64,000 nt of DNA, from the NCBI GenBank assembly GCA_013420905.1, contig JAAXNY010000010.1, forward strand, positions 1,054,001-1,118,000, written 5' to 3'. The DNA is from Collybia mongolica (lineage: Eukaryota; Basidiomycota; Agaricomycetes; Agaricales; Clitocybaceae). Numbering within the stretch: the stretch's first letter is position 1; each line of letters opens with the position of its first letter. The notes beneath the pieces were generated by a model, which did not search any database, was not told the DNA's origin, and worked only from the letters and a program-made list of their open reading frames with translations. Made by a program: the position numbers and the translations under genes. Shown here piece after piece: positions 46,125 through 59,865 of the stretch.

Positions 46125-46952
46125 GGCTCCCCTTCGAAGCTGGCGGGGCCGCCCAATGTCATGTTTAGGTATCGTCGGATATCTTATCGCATTATCAAAA
46201 GGCGAACACCTGTGTTGCCTGGTGTCGCAAAAACTGGCACAATCTGATTGAGGGAGGGTGAAGCACAGGACATAGGGGCCTATCACTTACAATGTGTTGG
46301 AGATAGTGGTTTTAACAGCATTCGCAAAAGAGCGGCTTAAAGTTAGCGCGCGCTGCTGGGTGCGCTTTAATGTAGAGGACATGAGAATGGCATTGGGGGA
46401 TAGTAGGAAGGACTCTTCCCCTGTCGCAGTCCCGACGCTTTATATGTCACCGCTAATCTATCCTGACAGGGGTCGGTGGAATGGAATACAGCCGACGCCG
46501 GAGACCCAGTATCGGTAGACAAAGGATGGTCACACCTGGAAGTGCCGAGGATCTCGAGAGCAGTGCTACTCGGGCTCTCTCCATGACAAAAGCATGAGCC
46601 GGAACAAGTATTTTGTCGACATTAGGGGGTCGAACATGCCAAAATCACCGAGGGAACCAGGACGGTCGAGACAAAGGATTATGTCTTGCTTTCTCCAAAG
46701 ACAAGACGAGTCACAATTGCTGCTTCGACTCTTTGCAGGGAAGAGAGCAAGGATGCTGTGGGTGGCTGTGCTATTTCCATGTGACCTTTCGGCGTCTCAA
46801 TGACCCCAGCGTTCGCAACGCCACCATACTACTACATACCTGGTCTCATTCCAACGCAAATAGCAAGCTGCTGCACCGCTTTTGTCGTAACACACAAGAA
46901 GATAGCACAGCCAAAATTACCACAGTAGCACCCCCTTTTGGACCTACGCGTC
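46125..46952. promoter_or_regulatory. Divergent spacer, F-box and Prp24/SART3 genes
   Basis: 828 bp between two diverging starts. Short plus-strand frames here overlap the start of the next gene and are out of its frame. No TATA or other motif that I can support. Confidence 0.45.
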
Positions 46953-49900
46953 ATGGACCAGGATACTATGCAAGAAGTGCAGGCTTTGGAAGCGTTGACC
47001 CGGGTGCTGGGCGAACTGGCTGAGAAACCCCATGATGTCGCCCTATATGCGCAGCACATTCGGATTGCACGCACCATTGAGGGAATGGAGCAATCCGCAT
47101 TAGAGACGATGATTCAGTTTATGGCAGCACCGGAAGAGGTGTGGTTGGCTCTGCTCAAAGCTAAAGAGGCCTCAGTGGACGTAGAGACTCCTGGCGGTGT
47201 TAAGGAACTGTTGGAATTATATGTGCGCGCAGAAACCGACTATCTTTGTACGTCCTATACTTGTTGCGAGATGTTCGCGAGTCAAATATACGTTCTAGCC
47301 ATTCCCATTCTTCAGAAACACGTCCAATTTATTGTCAATCGCCACGCTCATTACGCGAATGGAGAAATGAAGCCCGAAGAGTTCGACGACATGTTTACTA
47401 CATCGTGGACACGAGACGCGATTTCGGACGTAGTCAACAAAGGTATCGGCCATTTGAGACAGGTATGTTTTCGGGTGTGTGATTATTACTCCTTTCATAT
47501 TTGTTTTGTAGAGTCACCTTCTCTGGGATATACAACGGGACTGGGAGTGTGAGGTTCTCAAGGCCGCGTCACTAGCAGACAAGTGAGCCTTTTAGGATGG
47601 CACCTAACTGCCAGACTGATGAAGCCCTAGACCAGACCTCGTGGACCTTGTTGATTCACTTCACCTCACTCGATTGCGGCAACCACATTCAAGTATGTAC
47701 CAACATAATCCAATCTTCGGATACACCGCTGACCCTATATAGATATTGAGGAGACATCGCAATCCTATTCATCCTTTACCACCAATTATAAACCACCTCA
47801 GGACTACGAGGCTCTTATGATCGCAGCCTCCAAGATTCGTTTGCAAGGTTCCAAATCATATGACCGCCGGGAGCCCCTCGAAGTAGCCCTCGTATGTAGT
47901 CGTTGAACTTTCCTGATATGTCGAACCTTCATTACCGAAATCTCCTCCAGGAAAAATCTGAGTTTTCCTTAGAGGCATTCGCTCGGTACATTGCGGCAGA
48001 ACGGCGAGCCCGATCCCCTGATCTGTTCGTCATGAATACTGTGTATGAACGTGCCATTGCGGAGGCTGCAAGGCGAGCATTCAATGGAGAAGCGGGAGCT
48101 GAGGGAGTGTTAGCAGCTTTTTGGACTGGTTATTGTGATGCCCTGGTTGGTTTTCTGAACTACGGCCCGTTCAGGCTCTGAAGTTACGACCTCAACAGAG
48201 GATAAATAATGCTGGTGCCGAAGTTGAACATTCCATCCTCCAGAGGGCTGTCAGGAGTGTACCTAATTCGGGTGAGGTGTGGGCACGTTATATTCGTTAC
48301 TTGGTAAGCTTTGTCTGTTTTGTATGACTTTAAAATATTCATATTCGGCCAGGAACGTGTGGAGTTTGCTCCAAACGCCCCAGGAAGCGACGTTACTGTC
48401 CTGAGTGCTTACGTTCTATTGTATCATCTCAGTGTACTTTACTGAAACGATACATAAAGGTGTATTCGACGCAGCACTCAGTCATAGAGTACTGCGCTCT
48501 GATGTTGGGCAGATCGTCCCCGTTGTTCTTGCCCGTGCCGGGTATGAAAAACGAAGGATGGAAGTCGATTCTGAAGGTCAAATTTCTCATAGATGATGTT
48601 TTGGTGACCCCTAATAATTTCGTTCAGACCAGGACACACTCCCCACGCTCATTGCTGTTTTAGAAACGGGCCTTGAGCTTGTTCAACAAGGTTTTAGACG
48701 GTGTATATAATACTGCTGCGTATATTAATGGAATTTTTTTTAAGCATCGCCACCAGGCGACCCGGAACTGCGACTCGAAAAATATCTGGCTGATATCGTA
48801 TGTTTTCTTCCTTACTTGACCAGCATATGTTAATAACCATCGCGTCATTTTCTTCTCTAGTATCTTCACCTTGCGCAAATGCCTGACCAGGCCATCGGGT
48901 TGTGGAAGTCCGCAACAAAACATCACAAAAACAGTTACTTGGCGTGGACGGCGTACACTGACCTGCTCATGTTGCCACTCTCCTTTTCCCCTTGTGTAAA
49001 TACTGACCCTCATCCTTACAGCAAACTTGAACACTATGAACAAGCACGAAAGATATTCACAGAAATCCACACAAAAAATCTCGATTGGCCTGAAGCGATA
49101 TGGGAGGCCTGGGCAGCGTTCGAGCATATGCACGGATCTATCGAAGACGTGGATACATGTTTGGACAAAATCCAGAAAGCAGAGTACCAGGTCAACGCGC
49201 GGCGGGCGAAAGCAGGTGTATTTCCGCGTCTTCCACGACATTCTGCATTGACCTCGCAATCCCATCTAGGAAGCAGAGAAGGCGTCATACCAAGCCATGC
49301 AGATGGCCATGGAGAACCAAGCAGCATATGCCCCAGTTGCCAGCGTTCCAATACCAGATGTAGGCTCCGCGGAAGCTCCAATGGATATCGATCTCCCACG
49401 GGGGCAAAAGAGAGGGGTGGAGGACACCCCTGCACTGGAGGGACATAAGAAGGCGAAGATTGGTAAGCTTCAACAGCCGGATCCATTCTTTACTTCTCGA
49501 TATAACGCGTAACATCTAGAGGAAAAACCTCTCCCATTGAAAAGGTCCGTATCAAAGGACAAACCTACCTTCGGAATAATGACTCACCCATGATCAGGGA
49601 CCGAGAGAACTGTACGGTTTTCGTAGCGGACCTTCCAAGTGGGGTTACAGAGGAAGAATTAACGGAGCTTTTCAAGGATGTGCATCTTCTGTTCATTCGC
49701 TTCATGGGCTCCAACGCTGACCGTGATACCAGTGCGGGAAAGTCCGAGAAGTGAAGATTACTAAATTGCCTAATGCTCTTGTTGCCACCGTAGAATTCTT
49801 CGAGCGAGTATGTTATCTCAGTATATCCAAACGCACGTTTGCTCAGCTCATCTGTGTCGTATCACAGGACTGCATACCTGCTGCATTGACGAAAGATAAG

Positions 49901-51273
49901 AAGCGAGTGCGTGACCAAGAGGTCGCCGTCCACCTCGCATGGAAATCGACGTTATATGTGACGAACTTTCCGGAATCAGCAGATGATGCCTTTATGCGAG
50001 ATCTGTTTGGCAAGGTGTGTACTGTCTCACGAGTATGAGCGATTTCTCACTTTTTTGTTAGCATGGCACCGTCTTCGACGTCCGCTGGCCAAGCAAGAAA
50101 TATAAAAATACTCGGAGATTCTGCTACATCCAGTTTACATCTCCCGTCCGTTCATGCTTATTCCGTACCACCCCATCTACACTAACACGAAAGTAGGATT
50201 CAGCCCAAAATGCACTAGAGCTACACGGCCGCGAGCTTGAACCGGATCAACCTATGAGTGTCTACGTGTCGAATCCAGAACGTAAAAAGGAACGAACAGA
50301 CCAAGATGCAAATGAACGAGAAATATACGTCGCAGGACTGAGTCGGTTCACGACGAAGATTGATCTGGAAAAACTTTTCAAAATGGCACGTTTGTGTGCT
50401 TCCTGTTCTTCCCCCCAAACTCATATGTGATAATTAGTATGGCGCCGTAAAGGAGGTGAGGATGGCGGTGGACAAAGACGACAAATCCAAGGGTTTTGCA
50501 TTCATCGAGTTTGAAGAAGAGGTTAGTTTCGTATAACTGTTCTCTAGCGAGTTGAGCCTAAGTATGTCTTCGCAGAAAGATGCTCTTGCAGCCCTGGGGG
50601 CCAACAATCACGAACTCAAAAAACGACGTATTGCAGTGACGCTAGCAGATTCCCGTGTCCGTGCACGAAATCGGTACGAGACTTCAATACGTGTGTGTAT
50701 ACCCATTGATAGCATCTTGCAGGAACGTTGTGTCCGATACCGGTCTGAGTCGCATGGCTGATGTACGAAACCGGTCAGTCAGAATCCGGAACCTCCCTGT
50801 CGCGACACAGGAGGGACTGTTGCAGCAAACTTTGGAGAAGGTCACAAGTGTTAAACGCGTAGAGGTCTTCGTCGAAATCTGCGAAGCGGTCGTGGAGCTT
50901 GAGAATGCCGCAGTACTTAAGAGTTTCATATTTTCTTCTTGAAGAACTTTTCGCTCATATCTTTCTACAGGAAGTGGGAAAGCTCTTATTACGGACGGAG
51001 CCTATAGTCTTCTGTGGCAACACCTTACAGCTTTCCGAAGATGGAAGAGATGGCGCTCCCAGACGCCAGGCGGCTCCTCCACCCAAAACTGGAGGTTTAT
51101 TCGTTCCGCGGACGGCAGTCTCAAAACCAAGGGCTGGTTTGGGTCATGCACGAAGAACAGCCCCTAGGCCGGCTGGATCTCATGCCGTGTCCGTAACCTC
51201 CAGTGAACCATCTGGATCCAAAAGCTCCGGCAAGGGACAGGATGATTTTAGGAAAATGTTAGGAGGACAGTGA
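46953..51273 (+). CDS. U4/U6 snRNP recycling factor Prp24/SART3
   Basis: Splicing factor that re-anneals U4 and U6 snRNAs after each round. The N-terminal half is made of HAT repeats (for example ALYAQHIRIARTIEG, DMFTTSWTRDAISD, AREIFTEIHTKNLDWPEAIW, WEAWAAFEHMHG). A coil with NQAAYAPVA and a Pro/Asp stretch leads to four RRMs: CTVFVADLPSGVTEEELTEL (about 49610), TLYVTNFPESADDAFMRDLF (about 49950), REIYVAGLSRFTTKIDLEKL (about 50320) and VRIRNLPVATQEGLLQQ (about 50780). The tail is Arg/Pro/Ser-rich and ends GKGQDDFRKMLGGQ, which fits the conserved C-terminal DDFRKM motif of Prp24 that contacts the LSm ring. The HAT plus four-RRM plan is what I expect for filamentous fungi. About 1,100 residues; exon ends in the HAT part (47500-49100) are uncertain. 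Confidence 0.9.
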
Positions 51274-51430
51274 TGACGTTATCAATAGTTCGCGTGCCGC
51301 AGATGCCACATCACTAATTGTAATTATCGATCGTGCTGCACGTGTCACTCTCCGAGTAAACATCGTCGACCATACTAGTTGTTACGCAACTCTGAAGCCT
51401 TTCTTTGTCTACTGAACTTACCGTACACCA

Positions 51431-53749
51431 ATGGATCTTGACTCGGAATATCAAGAATCAGTCTCGATAACGTTTGATTGGACCCTTAAGGGTCTAAAGA
51501 ACCTGTTCGAGTCGACAAAGGGTGATTCCAAGTCAAAGGTCATCAAGTCCGCACGATTTGGAGGAGGTCGCTGGCAAGTACGCTGAGAAACCATAGACAA
51601 TCGAGACAGAAACTGACAAGGTCACAAGATACTCTTTTATCCCAATGCAGGCCTATCGAAGGAAGGGACCATGGAAGGTGGCTTCGTCAGTCTTTATCTA
51701 TCATGTGAGGTTTGTAGGTTTTTTCAATGCGTCAATTCTGTCAGAATACCTCACATATGTTCTCGAAAGCCAACTGCAGAAGAACGAGAAGCAGCCACAG
51801 CCAATTCTGGAAGGTTCGCAACCCGTTGTACTAGTGAAGAACTGATATCAACCGTTTTTATTTTTAGATGGGTACGGGAAGGAGTCTATAAATTTAGCTT
51901 CGAGGTTCGAAAGTGAGCATGTTACCATTTCGAATGGCCTAGTGGCTTACATTCTTTCCAGTGGAAAAACCCCTTTGTCTCACAACAAAGAGGCACATAA
52001 CCATTCATTTTCACACAAGGTACCGACTCTTCCAGTTCCCTTAAATCTAGGCTCATAGATACCTCAACAGACAGCAAATTGGGGATGGTGTGTAAAATTA
52101 TATGCAGAGTTCTGTATTCTAACGCGTTACAGGGCACAATTTGCAAAAAGAGATACAGTCTATACCCAGTCAGCCACCGTGAAAGCACAAGACTCATTTG
52201 TCATTGTCTGCACCATAACCTCTTCACCTTCCCCACCGGTCCAACCCTCCGCCATTCCCTGCCAATCCGTTCCCAGATCCCTTCTGGATACCGTAGGGGC
52301 TCTTCTCGACGATCCTCTCTATTCAGATGTCGAGTTCATCATCCCTCGTGGTGGCCAGAGCCTGCGATCGGCACAGAGGATCTGGGCCTCTCGGAGACTA
52401 TTAAGAAGAGCCGAGTACTTTGATACAAGTGAGGAGGTCGTTTGTATTCAGCGCGGTCCGTCTGACTATCTTGATGTAGTGTTCAGCTCCGGCTTTGCGG
52501 AGAGTTCAGCCGAAGGTTCGACGACACCTAGATTAATCACTCAATCAGCTCCAAGCATCATTGAGTCCGACTCCAATCTGGCCTTGGAGGGATTCGAAGA
52601 CTCCGATGACTCTGATGACGACTTAGTTGATAACTCGCAACCTGAACCAGAGTTCGATCTTCCTAATGTTTCCGGGGCTCTCGATACACTGTCCTCGTCT
52701 CTCGCAGAAAACGCAGCGGAAGAAGACGATTATGAACGCCTAGAAGATCAGCGGAATGTTCGTGCCAAGCTATCACATCCATCAAGCCCCCGGAGTTCGC
52801 AACCTGTAGCCCTCCCTCGCTTACCAGAACCCTCTTCGTCGTCCAAGGTCACAATAGTGATTAAAGATGTGGCATATAATACTTATCTTGCCCTCCTTTA
52901 TTATGTGAGTTCATCCCCTATATCGGTTGGACATCCTTCCAACCAATTGATAGATATACACCGATACGATCGTCTTCGCACCCCTATCATCATCTTTCAT
53001 TCCAGGACAATCCCGAGAAATAATAGAAACCCCAAATCCCACCCTTCCGTCCACGCCGTCCGAGCCGCAATCTCAAACAGGTACTCAAAGGCGTAACACT
53101 CTTCAGGAGACTGCCACATCCAGGCGCGAATGGATAAATGAGTGGCGAGAAAGCAATCCAGGGAGACCGGCCCCTTGTTCTGCGAAGTCAGCATATCGTC
53201 TCGCAGATCGTGTGTTCTTACTTCACATAGCTTTATGCCAATTTAACGTCTTTTGACAGGATTAGACCTTCGTGACTTGAAGGAGCGAGCATCACAGGTC
53301 TGCCATTTTATCATATCCGTTTGCTCGAGTTTTGAACCACCCTATTCAGCACATTATTAAATCACTTTCAGTCCATAACATAGCTTACGAGGTCTTCTCG
53401 CCCTTCGCCGCTGCGTTCGAAGAAATAAGAAAGGTTTGGCAATTTAAACAAGCTGTCAAGGACTTGAAGTTGATATGTCTAACTATAGATTCAAGTCGAT
53501 TTTTTCTTATCGCACTGGCAGGAGATTCGGGCATCAGACTCCATGCGCAATGTTTGGCAACAAATTAGGAATGGGCGACATCCAGGATTCGAAGAAGGTC
53601 CGCATTTCGTCAAAAATGGCACTGGCGGTTGTGAACTGATAAAGACCATTTCAATAGTTTGGCCCGTCATTGCATCCAATTTAGAGTTCAAAGTGAATGC
53701 TAAGGTCTCATCTGGAAGCTCCGCCGCCACGGGCGACGCACCCCAGTGA
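51431..53749 (+). CDS. MATH-BTB domain protein
   Basis: The MATH part covers VSITFDWTLKGLKNLF, FGGGRWQILFYPNAG, GGFVSLYLSCE, WVREGVYKFSFEVRN and a NKEAHNHSFSHKTANWGWA block, ending KAQDSFVIVCTI. The BTB part starts PLYSDVEFIIPRGGQ, AQRIWASRRLLRRAEYFDT. A long acidic insert (DSDDDLVD, EEDDYERLE; 52560-52760) then precedes the rest, NTYLALLYYV and the C-terminus YRLADRxDLRDLKERASQ-type and PFAAAFEEIR. Such proteins are substrate receptors of CUL3 ubiquitin ligases, common and varied in Agaricomycetes. About 550 residues; last exon ends at 53749 after an intron in VWPVIASNLEF. The substrate is unknown. The acidic insert is longer than I expect for the family. It follows Prp24/SART3 by 157 bp on the same strand. 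Confidence 0.85.
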
Positions 53750-53866
53750 TACCGTGGGAAGGACATGTAAAAATAATGTACTCTGTAAATATTCAATCCC
53801 TGATGAGGAAACTCAAGTATGGCCTATTTACAAATAACAATATCTATGCGTACAATTTTACTTCGC

Positions 53867-56370
53867 CTAAAAAAGCTCCACTGAGTCGTAAACAAAATTA
53901 GGACTGAGGAATCTATCCCCCGAGCTCCCGCTGATGGTATTGATGGTGATGGTGTTAGATCCAGCAACCAAAGTTCCTGTAGAGAGATGTCAAGTTGAAG
54001 TTAGTTCGAGAGGTTGAATTCACTGACCAGACGGGATAGCATAGTCATCTATTGCAGAATATATGAACACGTTTAATACCCCAATACAAACATTACTTAC
54101 AAACTTGGTTGATACCACGCCATGTTCCACGAGTGACACTAGATATTCATCCAAAGTCAGCGGCTGTCTTAGAGAGTGGCGCAGGAATAATTACCCTCGG
54201 GAATCTATATTAGGAGGGGCTTCAAGCGATTGGGTCAGCGGGTAGCAAAGGGTCAAATATTTATATAACTATTACCAGGAGGTGCACTCGAGGTGAAAGA
54301 GTTGACGGTTATCTGGGGCCTGCCTCCTGCAAATGCCTCGGTAGTACGAATGCGCAAGGTTCGCGCTCCTTGTTTATACATGAGTTATTGTAAACGGAAG
54401 GATGGATGTCAGATACCAATTTGAGAGGATGATGCGGTCCACCTGATTGTCGTAGGATTATTGACCTAGCCCGTTATTCTACGTCAAAGTGATATATTCC
54501 AACGTCGAAAGCAGGGCTCACGCCTTTGAATTGAGCCATAGGGAAGGAGCTAACCGAGCTCGAACCAACGGTAAATGTGATAGGTCCCCAGTTGCTCATT
54601 CTTGAGTCGGAACTATAGATATTTTTGGTATAGTGAGTGACAAAATGGAATGGTATTGGTTTAAGCCATACGGATGCATAGTTTGAATCTTGTCGGCATT
54701 CAGGAAGCTGTACGCTGTATATGAGAGGCGAATAATAACATGTATCATCTGACTAACCCGGTAGGTGTTCCGTCGACAGTGCCTGGTCAAGATAATGAGT
54801 GTATCAAGGGTGTTTATTCATAGTAAGCCTTACCAATTGACCAGATCACGGATGGCCGACTAAGGTTGGATGTCAAAGTCAACGAAGTTGTTGCTCCTGC
54901 TCTGACCGTGACACTGCCGGTGCCAGCTTCCAATTCTCCTTGGTAAAGAATAGCAGTGTAGGTACCAGGTTTCATTGAAGAACGCGTGAACTGTCCTCTA
55001 CAAACCCCATTATGGTCAAGTGGTATCATTTGCCACTGATGAATTTGAATTCACTGACCCAGATCCGGCAACCCAATACTGGGCTGCAGAATTCTAGAGG
55101 GCATGTTTAAAGTAATTAGGCGGGCAGTATATTACGTTGTGATTGACTTGCAGACCTTGAAGCCGATGGTTACTGTAGGACCAGATATCGTGCCCGAGTA
55201 TGACCCAGAGACAGTTCCACGACCAGAAGCAGGGACGTATCCTTGTAATCCGAGGTTGTCCATAAAACTTGTGTCTAAGGAAGCCGATGGTGCAGAGCCA
55301 GTAGTAACGGCCATAGCATAACTAGGGGAGGGGATTGGGTCAATAAATAGAGTCAATATGCGGCATTGTACCCACGGTCCAAAGAAACCAGTCCGGTATG
55401 GAAGCTCTATTTGCTCATGACCTGAATTCATGTACCAGTAGAGCTCCTGCTGCGCGCCACCTTGATTATTAATGTCTAAAGACGAAATCTGGGGATGAAA
55501 CGATGGTGGCTAGATGGGCGCTCAGTAAACATACCACGGAAGAATGGTCCACCCGAAGAAGTTTCGTAGCTGACACCAGGTATAATCATAAAGACACCAA
55601 CGCCGGAACCAGTGACTCCGTGAACTTGGTCCCGGATGAATGGAACCTGCGGGTACGACGCGTCAGAAACGCCGTGGGAGATTGGAGGTAAGACTCACGC
55701 TGGAGTAGAATTTGGAGCGAGTCTGACCGTTGACCAAAAAAACATCACTGCCTTCAATAGCCGAGCCACCATTAATTTCAGCGTTGGGATGACCATTCGG
55801 CAGGGCCGATTTGGAAAGGCGAGCGATGAACCGGAGCTCCCCTACAGAGGGCTCGGCTGAAGCAAAAGTACCAATATAGATGGTGTTAGAACCTGACCGG
55901 ACAATGTAATAATGAGTCTGTATACATTAATAAGCATAGTAATGGTCAGAGGTTTATGGTGATACTATGACCTACAATGGTGCTGGTTTTGATTGTAATT
56001 ACAGCGATATTGTTAGCAACGCTAGATGTCACACTGGCTGATCCTGATGATAATAACCATTAATAAGAATCGCAAGAATTGGTCAGGTCAAATGGATGCA
56101 AACCTAACCCAGAACTCAGCTGGGTGAACTTCGACGAATCTTGGAGTTGCTTCCCGTTGAAGTTAAGGGACGTGATGTCCCCATTGGCTTTATTGACTTT
56201 GATGGATCTGATGAATACCCCTTGTGATGAGGAAAATAAATCACAAACTTACTCGTCGTCACAAGACCAGCTCCAGAATCCACCAACAAATTATTTCCAG
56301 AGGTTGTGACGCCAAATGCGGCGAAAGCAGCCGGGAGGCAGGCCAATAGTGAAAAGAGGGAGAGCTTCAT
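53867..56370 (-). CDS. Rhamnogalacturonan endolyase, PL4, copy A
   Basis: Secreted pectin lyase that cleaves the rhamnogalacturonan backbone by beta-elimination. Signal peptide [17 protein letters not shown], then [77 protein letters not shown] (Lys catalytic in the A. aculeatus enzyme), [32 protein letters not shown] (the His is the other catalytic residue), then the two C-terminal domains with [71 protein letters not shown] and [19 protein letters not shown]. Roughly 530 residues, many short introns. The ATG at 56370 begins the signal peptide; a TTTAAA element at 56414-56419 lies about 45 bp upstream. Paralogue of the gene at 57370-59865, same strand. Confidence 0.93.
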
Positions 56371-57369
56371 AACCGCACAGATTCTTGTAATACGAATATG
56401 TCGCCTCACCTGCTTTAAAGGAAAGGGGGTAGGCCATAATTAGAAACGGAATTTCTTCGTTGACACGTCGTGGCAGATGTTGTCGGAAGGATATTGAAAT
56501 AAGTGTTCTTGGGAAGCTTGTGGGACCCCGCCAGCACTACAACTCCAGCGTGACACAGGTCAAGAGGGACAAATCCACGGGCCGTAACAGGGCATCGGAA
56601 GAAGTGTCTGGCTCGATGCCCTGTAAAATCGAGAGAAAAGCTTCTGAGGTGACTGAGACCGGGCCGTCAGGACAGGTACCCATGAACACGCTGATTCAAT
56701 TTATCGTTGGACCAGCCGTATCGTAGTGTTTTACGCTTAAGGCTTGTACACATGATGTTATAGGTAGGGTATGGGACGAAGATTTTGACCTTACCTGACT
56801 TAGCTGAGAAGTTGAAGGTAGGCCTCTATCTTGGCCGCCACCAGTAGGTGTCAGTATGATGTATCACCTGTTGTACTTAAACTGGTGATACAAAATCGAC
56901 TGTCCTAACGTAGTAGACTTTGATACATCAGACCACTGTGATTGACAGTAGTTTCTCTTCGGCATTTTCCATTCTACCCTTTCCCAGGTGCTTGTAACTG
57001 CGGCAGGTCATGGGCTCGTCGACGCTCACATCGGCAAACCTTACACGATACATCACGTATATGCCTGAATCATTAAGCTATCATGACGAGAGTTTTGTTG
57101 GAGAATAGCTGGGAGCTTTTCATTACACGCGGCCCATATATGATCAAGAATTTGTTAGATTCCGGAGGACTTGTTGGTTGCGGTTCTGTTTCAACTGGTG
57201 ATCATATACTTTCCCACACTCACATAGTAGACTTAAGCTCGTTGGAGCCTGACTATACTATTCGGAATTTACACATTACAAACTTGAAGAGAAAGGGTTC
57301 TGGTCGTTATTCAGCGACTCAATTTGGTGCATTTTCCAATATACTAAACAATATTCTAAATCTGCGAAT
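56371..57369. other. Spacer between the two PL4 genes
   Basis: About 1 kb with no open frame that carries a family signal on either strand. It holds the promoter of copy A and the 3' flank of copy B. I did not see repeat ends that could explain the duplication. Confidence 0.5.
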
Positions 57370-59865
57370 TTAGAACAACCCGACGGAATCATAGACGAAG
57401 TTAGGACTGAGGTAAACGTCGCCCGAACTGCCACTGATGACGTTAATGGCGATAGTGTTTGAACCGGCGACCAAGGTTCCTGCATTTTGATAAGTACAAA
57501 AGACCAAAAAACTAAAGCAACCAAGACCGATTGGGTAGGCTGACCTGATGGGATGGCATAGTCGTCTATCAGGAACGGGTTTAGGTGGAGCAGTGAGTTT
57601 AAGACCAATATAAGTGAGAAAGAGTAACACACAAACTTGGTTGATCCCGCGCCAGGTGCCACGAGTAACGCTGAGTGTCCATCAAAGTAAGATATAAATG
57701 AACAAAAGATAGTGGAATCCATACCCTCGTGAATCAACGGCCGGGGGAGCTTTCGGAAGATGGTTTAGCAAATCATACAAGTGGATCAAAGTGTTTGTTA
57801 CCGGCTGGTGCACTTGAGGTCCAAGAGTTTACAGTGATCTGAGGTCTTCCTCCTGCAAATGCCTCAGTGGTACGGATGCGCAGGGTCCGTGCACCTAATA
57901 TTCGACATGAGTAAATACGTTTCGCCTTCAAGAATTTTACCCACCAGTCTGAGACGATGATACAGTCCACTTAATAGTTGTAGGGTTGTTGACCCATTGT
58001 ACCGGATGAACTTTTATGGACAGACCCTATAACCGTTGTACTCACGGCTTTAAATTGTGCCATAGGGAAAGAGCCGACGGAACTGGAACCAACGGTAAAT
58101 GTAACAGGGCCCCATTTCGCCATTCTCGCGTCAGAGCTGTTGAGATATCAGTTTCTCTGATGCGAGCACATGGATGTGTGTGCTTACGGATGCATCGTTT
58201 CGATCTTGTCAGCATTAAGAAACCTGCATCGAGCTTCATGATACAGGGTTTGTATTCAATCCTTAGTGAACTCACCCAGCAGGGGTTCCATCGACAGTTC
58301 CTGGAAAAGAAGCGTTAATTTGATTTTCATCGCATTTGAATCCAAGACTTACCGATCGACCAGATTACGGATGGTCGGTTAAGGGACGACGTCAAAGGCA
58401 ATGAGGTAGTCGCTCCGGCCCGTACTGTAACGCTGCCCGTGCCAGCTTCTAACTCTCCTTGATAAAGTGTGGCGGTGTAAGTTCCGGGCTTCATCAATGT
58501 GCGCGTAAAGCTTCCTCTGGAGATATTGATAGTTGTCAGTGAATGTCATTAGCAGAGGGCTACAACAAACCCATTTGCAGCGACCCAATACTGAGCAGCG
58601 GAATTCTGATAGAGGCTTGTCATAAATGGGTCCGCTAGAACCGATAGTATGAAACATACCTTGAAACCAATGGTTACGGCAGGGCCAGATAGTGTGCCAG
58701 AATATGAACCAGAGACAGTTCCACGGCTTGAAGGCCCAAAATAGCCTTGCAGGCCAAGGCTGTCCATGAAACTGGTGTCCAAAGAAGCTGATGGGGCAGA
58801 TCCGCTGGTGATTGCGAGAGCATAACTAGCAAGGAGGGACCAAGTCAGTGAGTACGTTGAGGAGATCACGCGGTCATATTCACGGTCCAAAAAATCCAGT
58901 CCTATAGGGGAATTCGGTTTGTTGATGGTTTGAGTTCATGTACCAGTACAGCTCCTGTTGGGCACTTCCCTGGTTATTAATATCTGCCCATAATTTTCGA
59001 ATTTAGGTGTCAACGATGAAAATTCACGGTCAAGAAACATACCACGGAAAAATGGGCCACCTGACGAGGTTTCGTAGCTCACACCTGGTACGACGATGTA
59101 GGCACCGACGCCAGATCCTGTAACTCCGTGAACCTGATCACGAATAAACGGGACCTGCCACGCCGGGAAATTAGATTCATCCAGACCTTGCGAGGTTTCA
59201 GAGGGCTTACGCTAGAAAAAAACTTGGAGCGTGTCTGTCCATTGATCAAGAAAACATCGCTCCCTTCAATAGCTGTGCCTCCATTGACCTCAGCATTGGA
59301 GTGACCGTTCGGCAAGGCCGACTTGGAAAGACGGGCGATGAAACGGAGCTCCCCTACAGAGGGCTCTGCAGATGCGTAAGTCCCAACGTAGAGTGTGTTA
59401 ACGCCCGAGCGAACGATGTAGTAGTGGGTCTAAAAATATGAGTACGCGAAGTAACATGTTAAACACCATAGCCTACAATAGTACTCGTTTTGATGGTTAT
59501 GACAGCAATGTTGTTTGCAACACTGGATGTAACCGTGGCTGACCCTGGGTGTTGTGATTAACAATGGCAGCTTCGGAAAGGCCAGGCACCCCTGACAAAC
59601 CTAGTCCGGAGCTGAGGTGAGTAAGTTTAGAAGAGTCCTGGAGTTGTTTCCCATTGTAGTTCAGTGAGGTGATATCACCGTTGGATTTGTTGACTATTTT
59701 TGAGAGTAAGTATCATATTACCAGATTTATCGAGTTTAACCATTAACTTGTTGTGACAAGCCCAGCTCCAGAATCTACCAGCAGGTTGGACCCCGAAGTT
59801 GTGACACCGAAAGCCGCGAAGACTGCTGGAAGGCACCCTAGTAAGGCGATAAAAGAGAACCTCAT
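57370..59865 (-). CDS. Rhamnogalacturonan endolyase, PL4, copy B
   Basis: Tandem paralogue of the gene at 53867-56370 with the same architecture. Signal peptide [89 protein letters not shown], and the end [21 protein letters not shown]. The catalytic Lys and His are kept. Differences: FF for FY after the Lys, NSNHQQ for NSGHEQ around the His, and Val for Arg/Phe in the last block. Both genes are about 2.5 kb and show the same order and position of introns by eye, so the duplication came after the introns. A TATAAATA element lies 42 bp before the ATG. Activity likely the same as copy A, but residues next to the active site differ, so substrate side-chain preference could vary. Confidence 0.93.
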
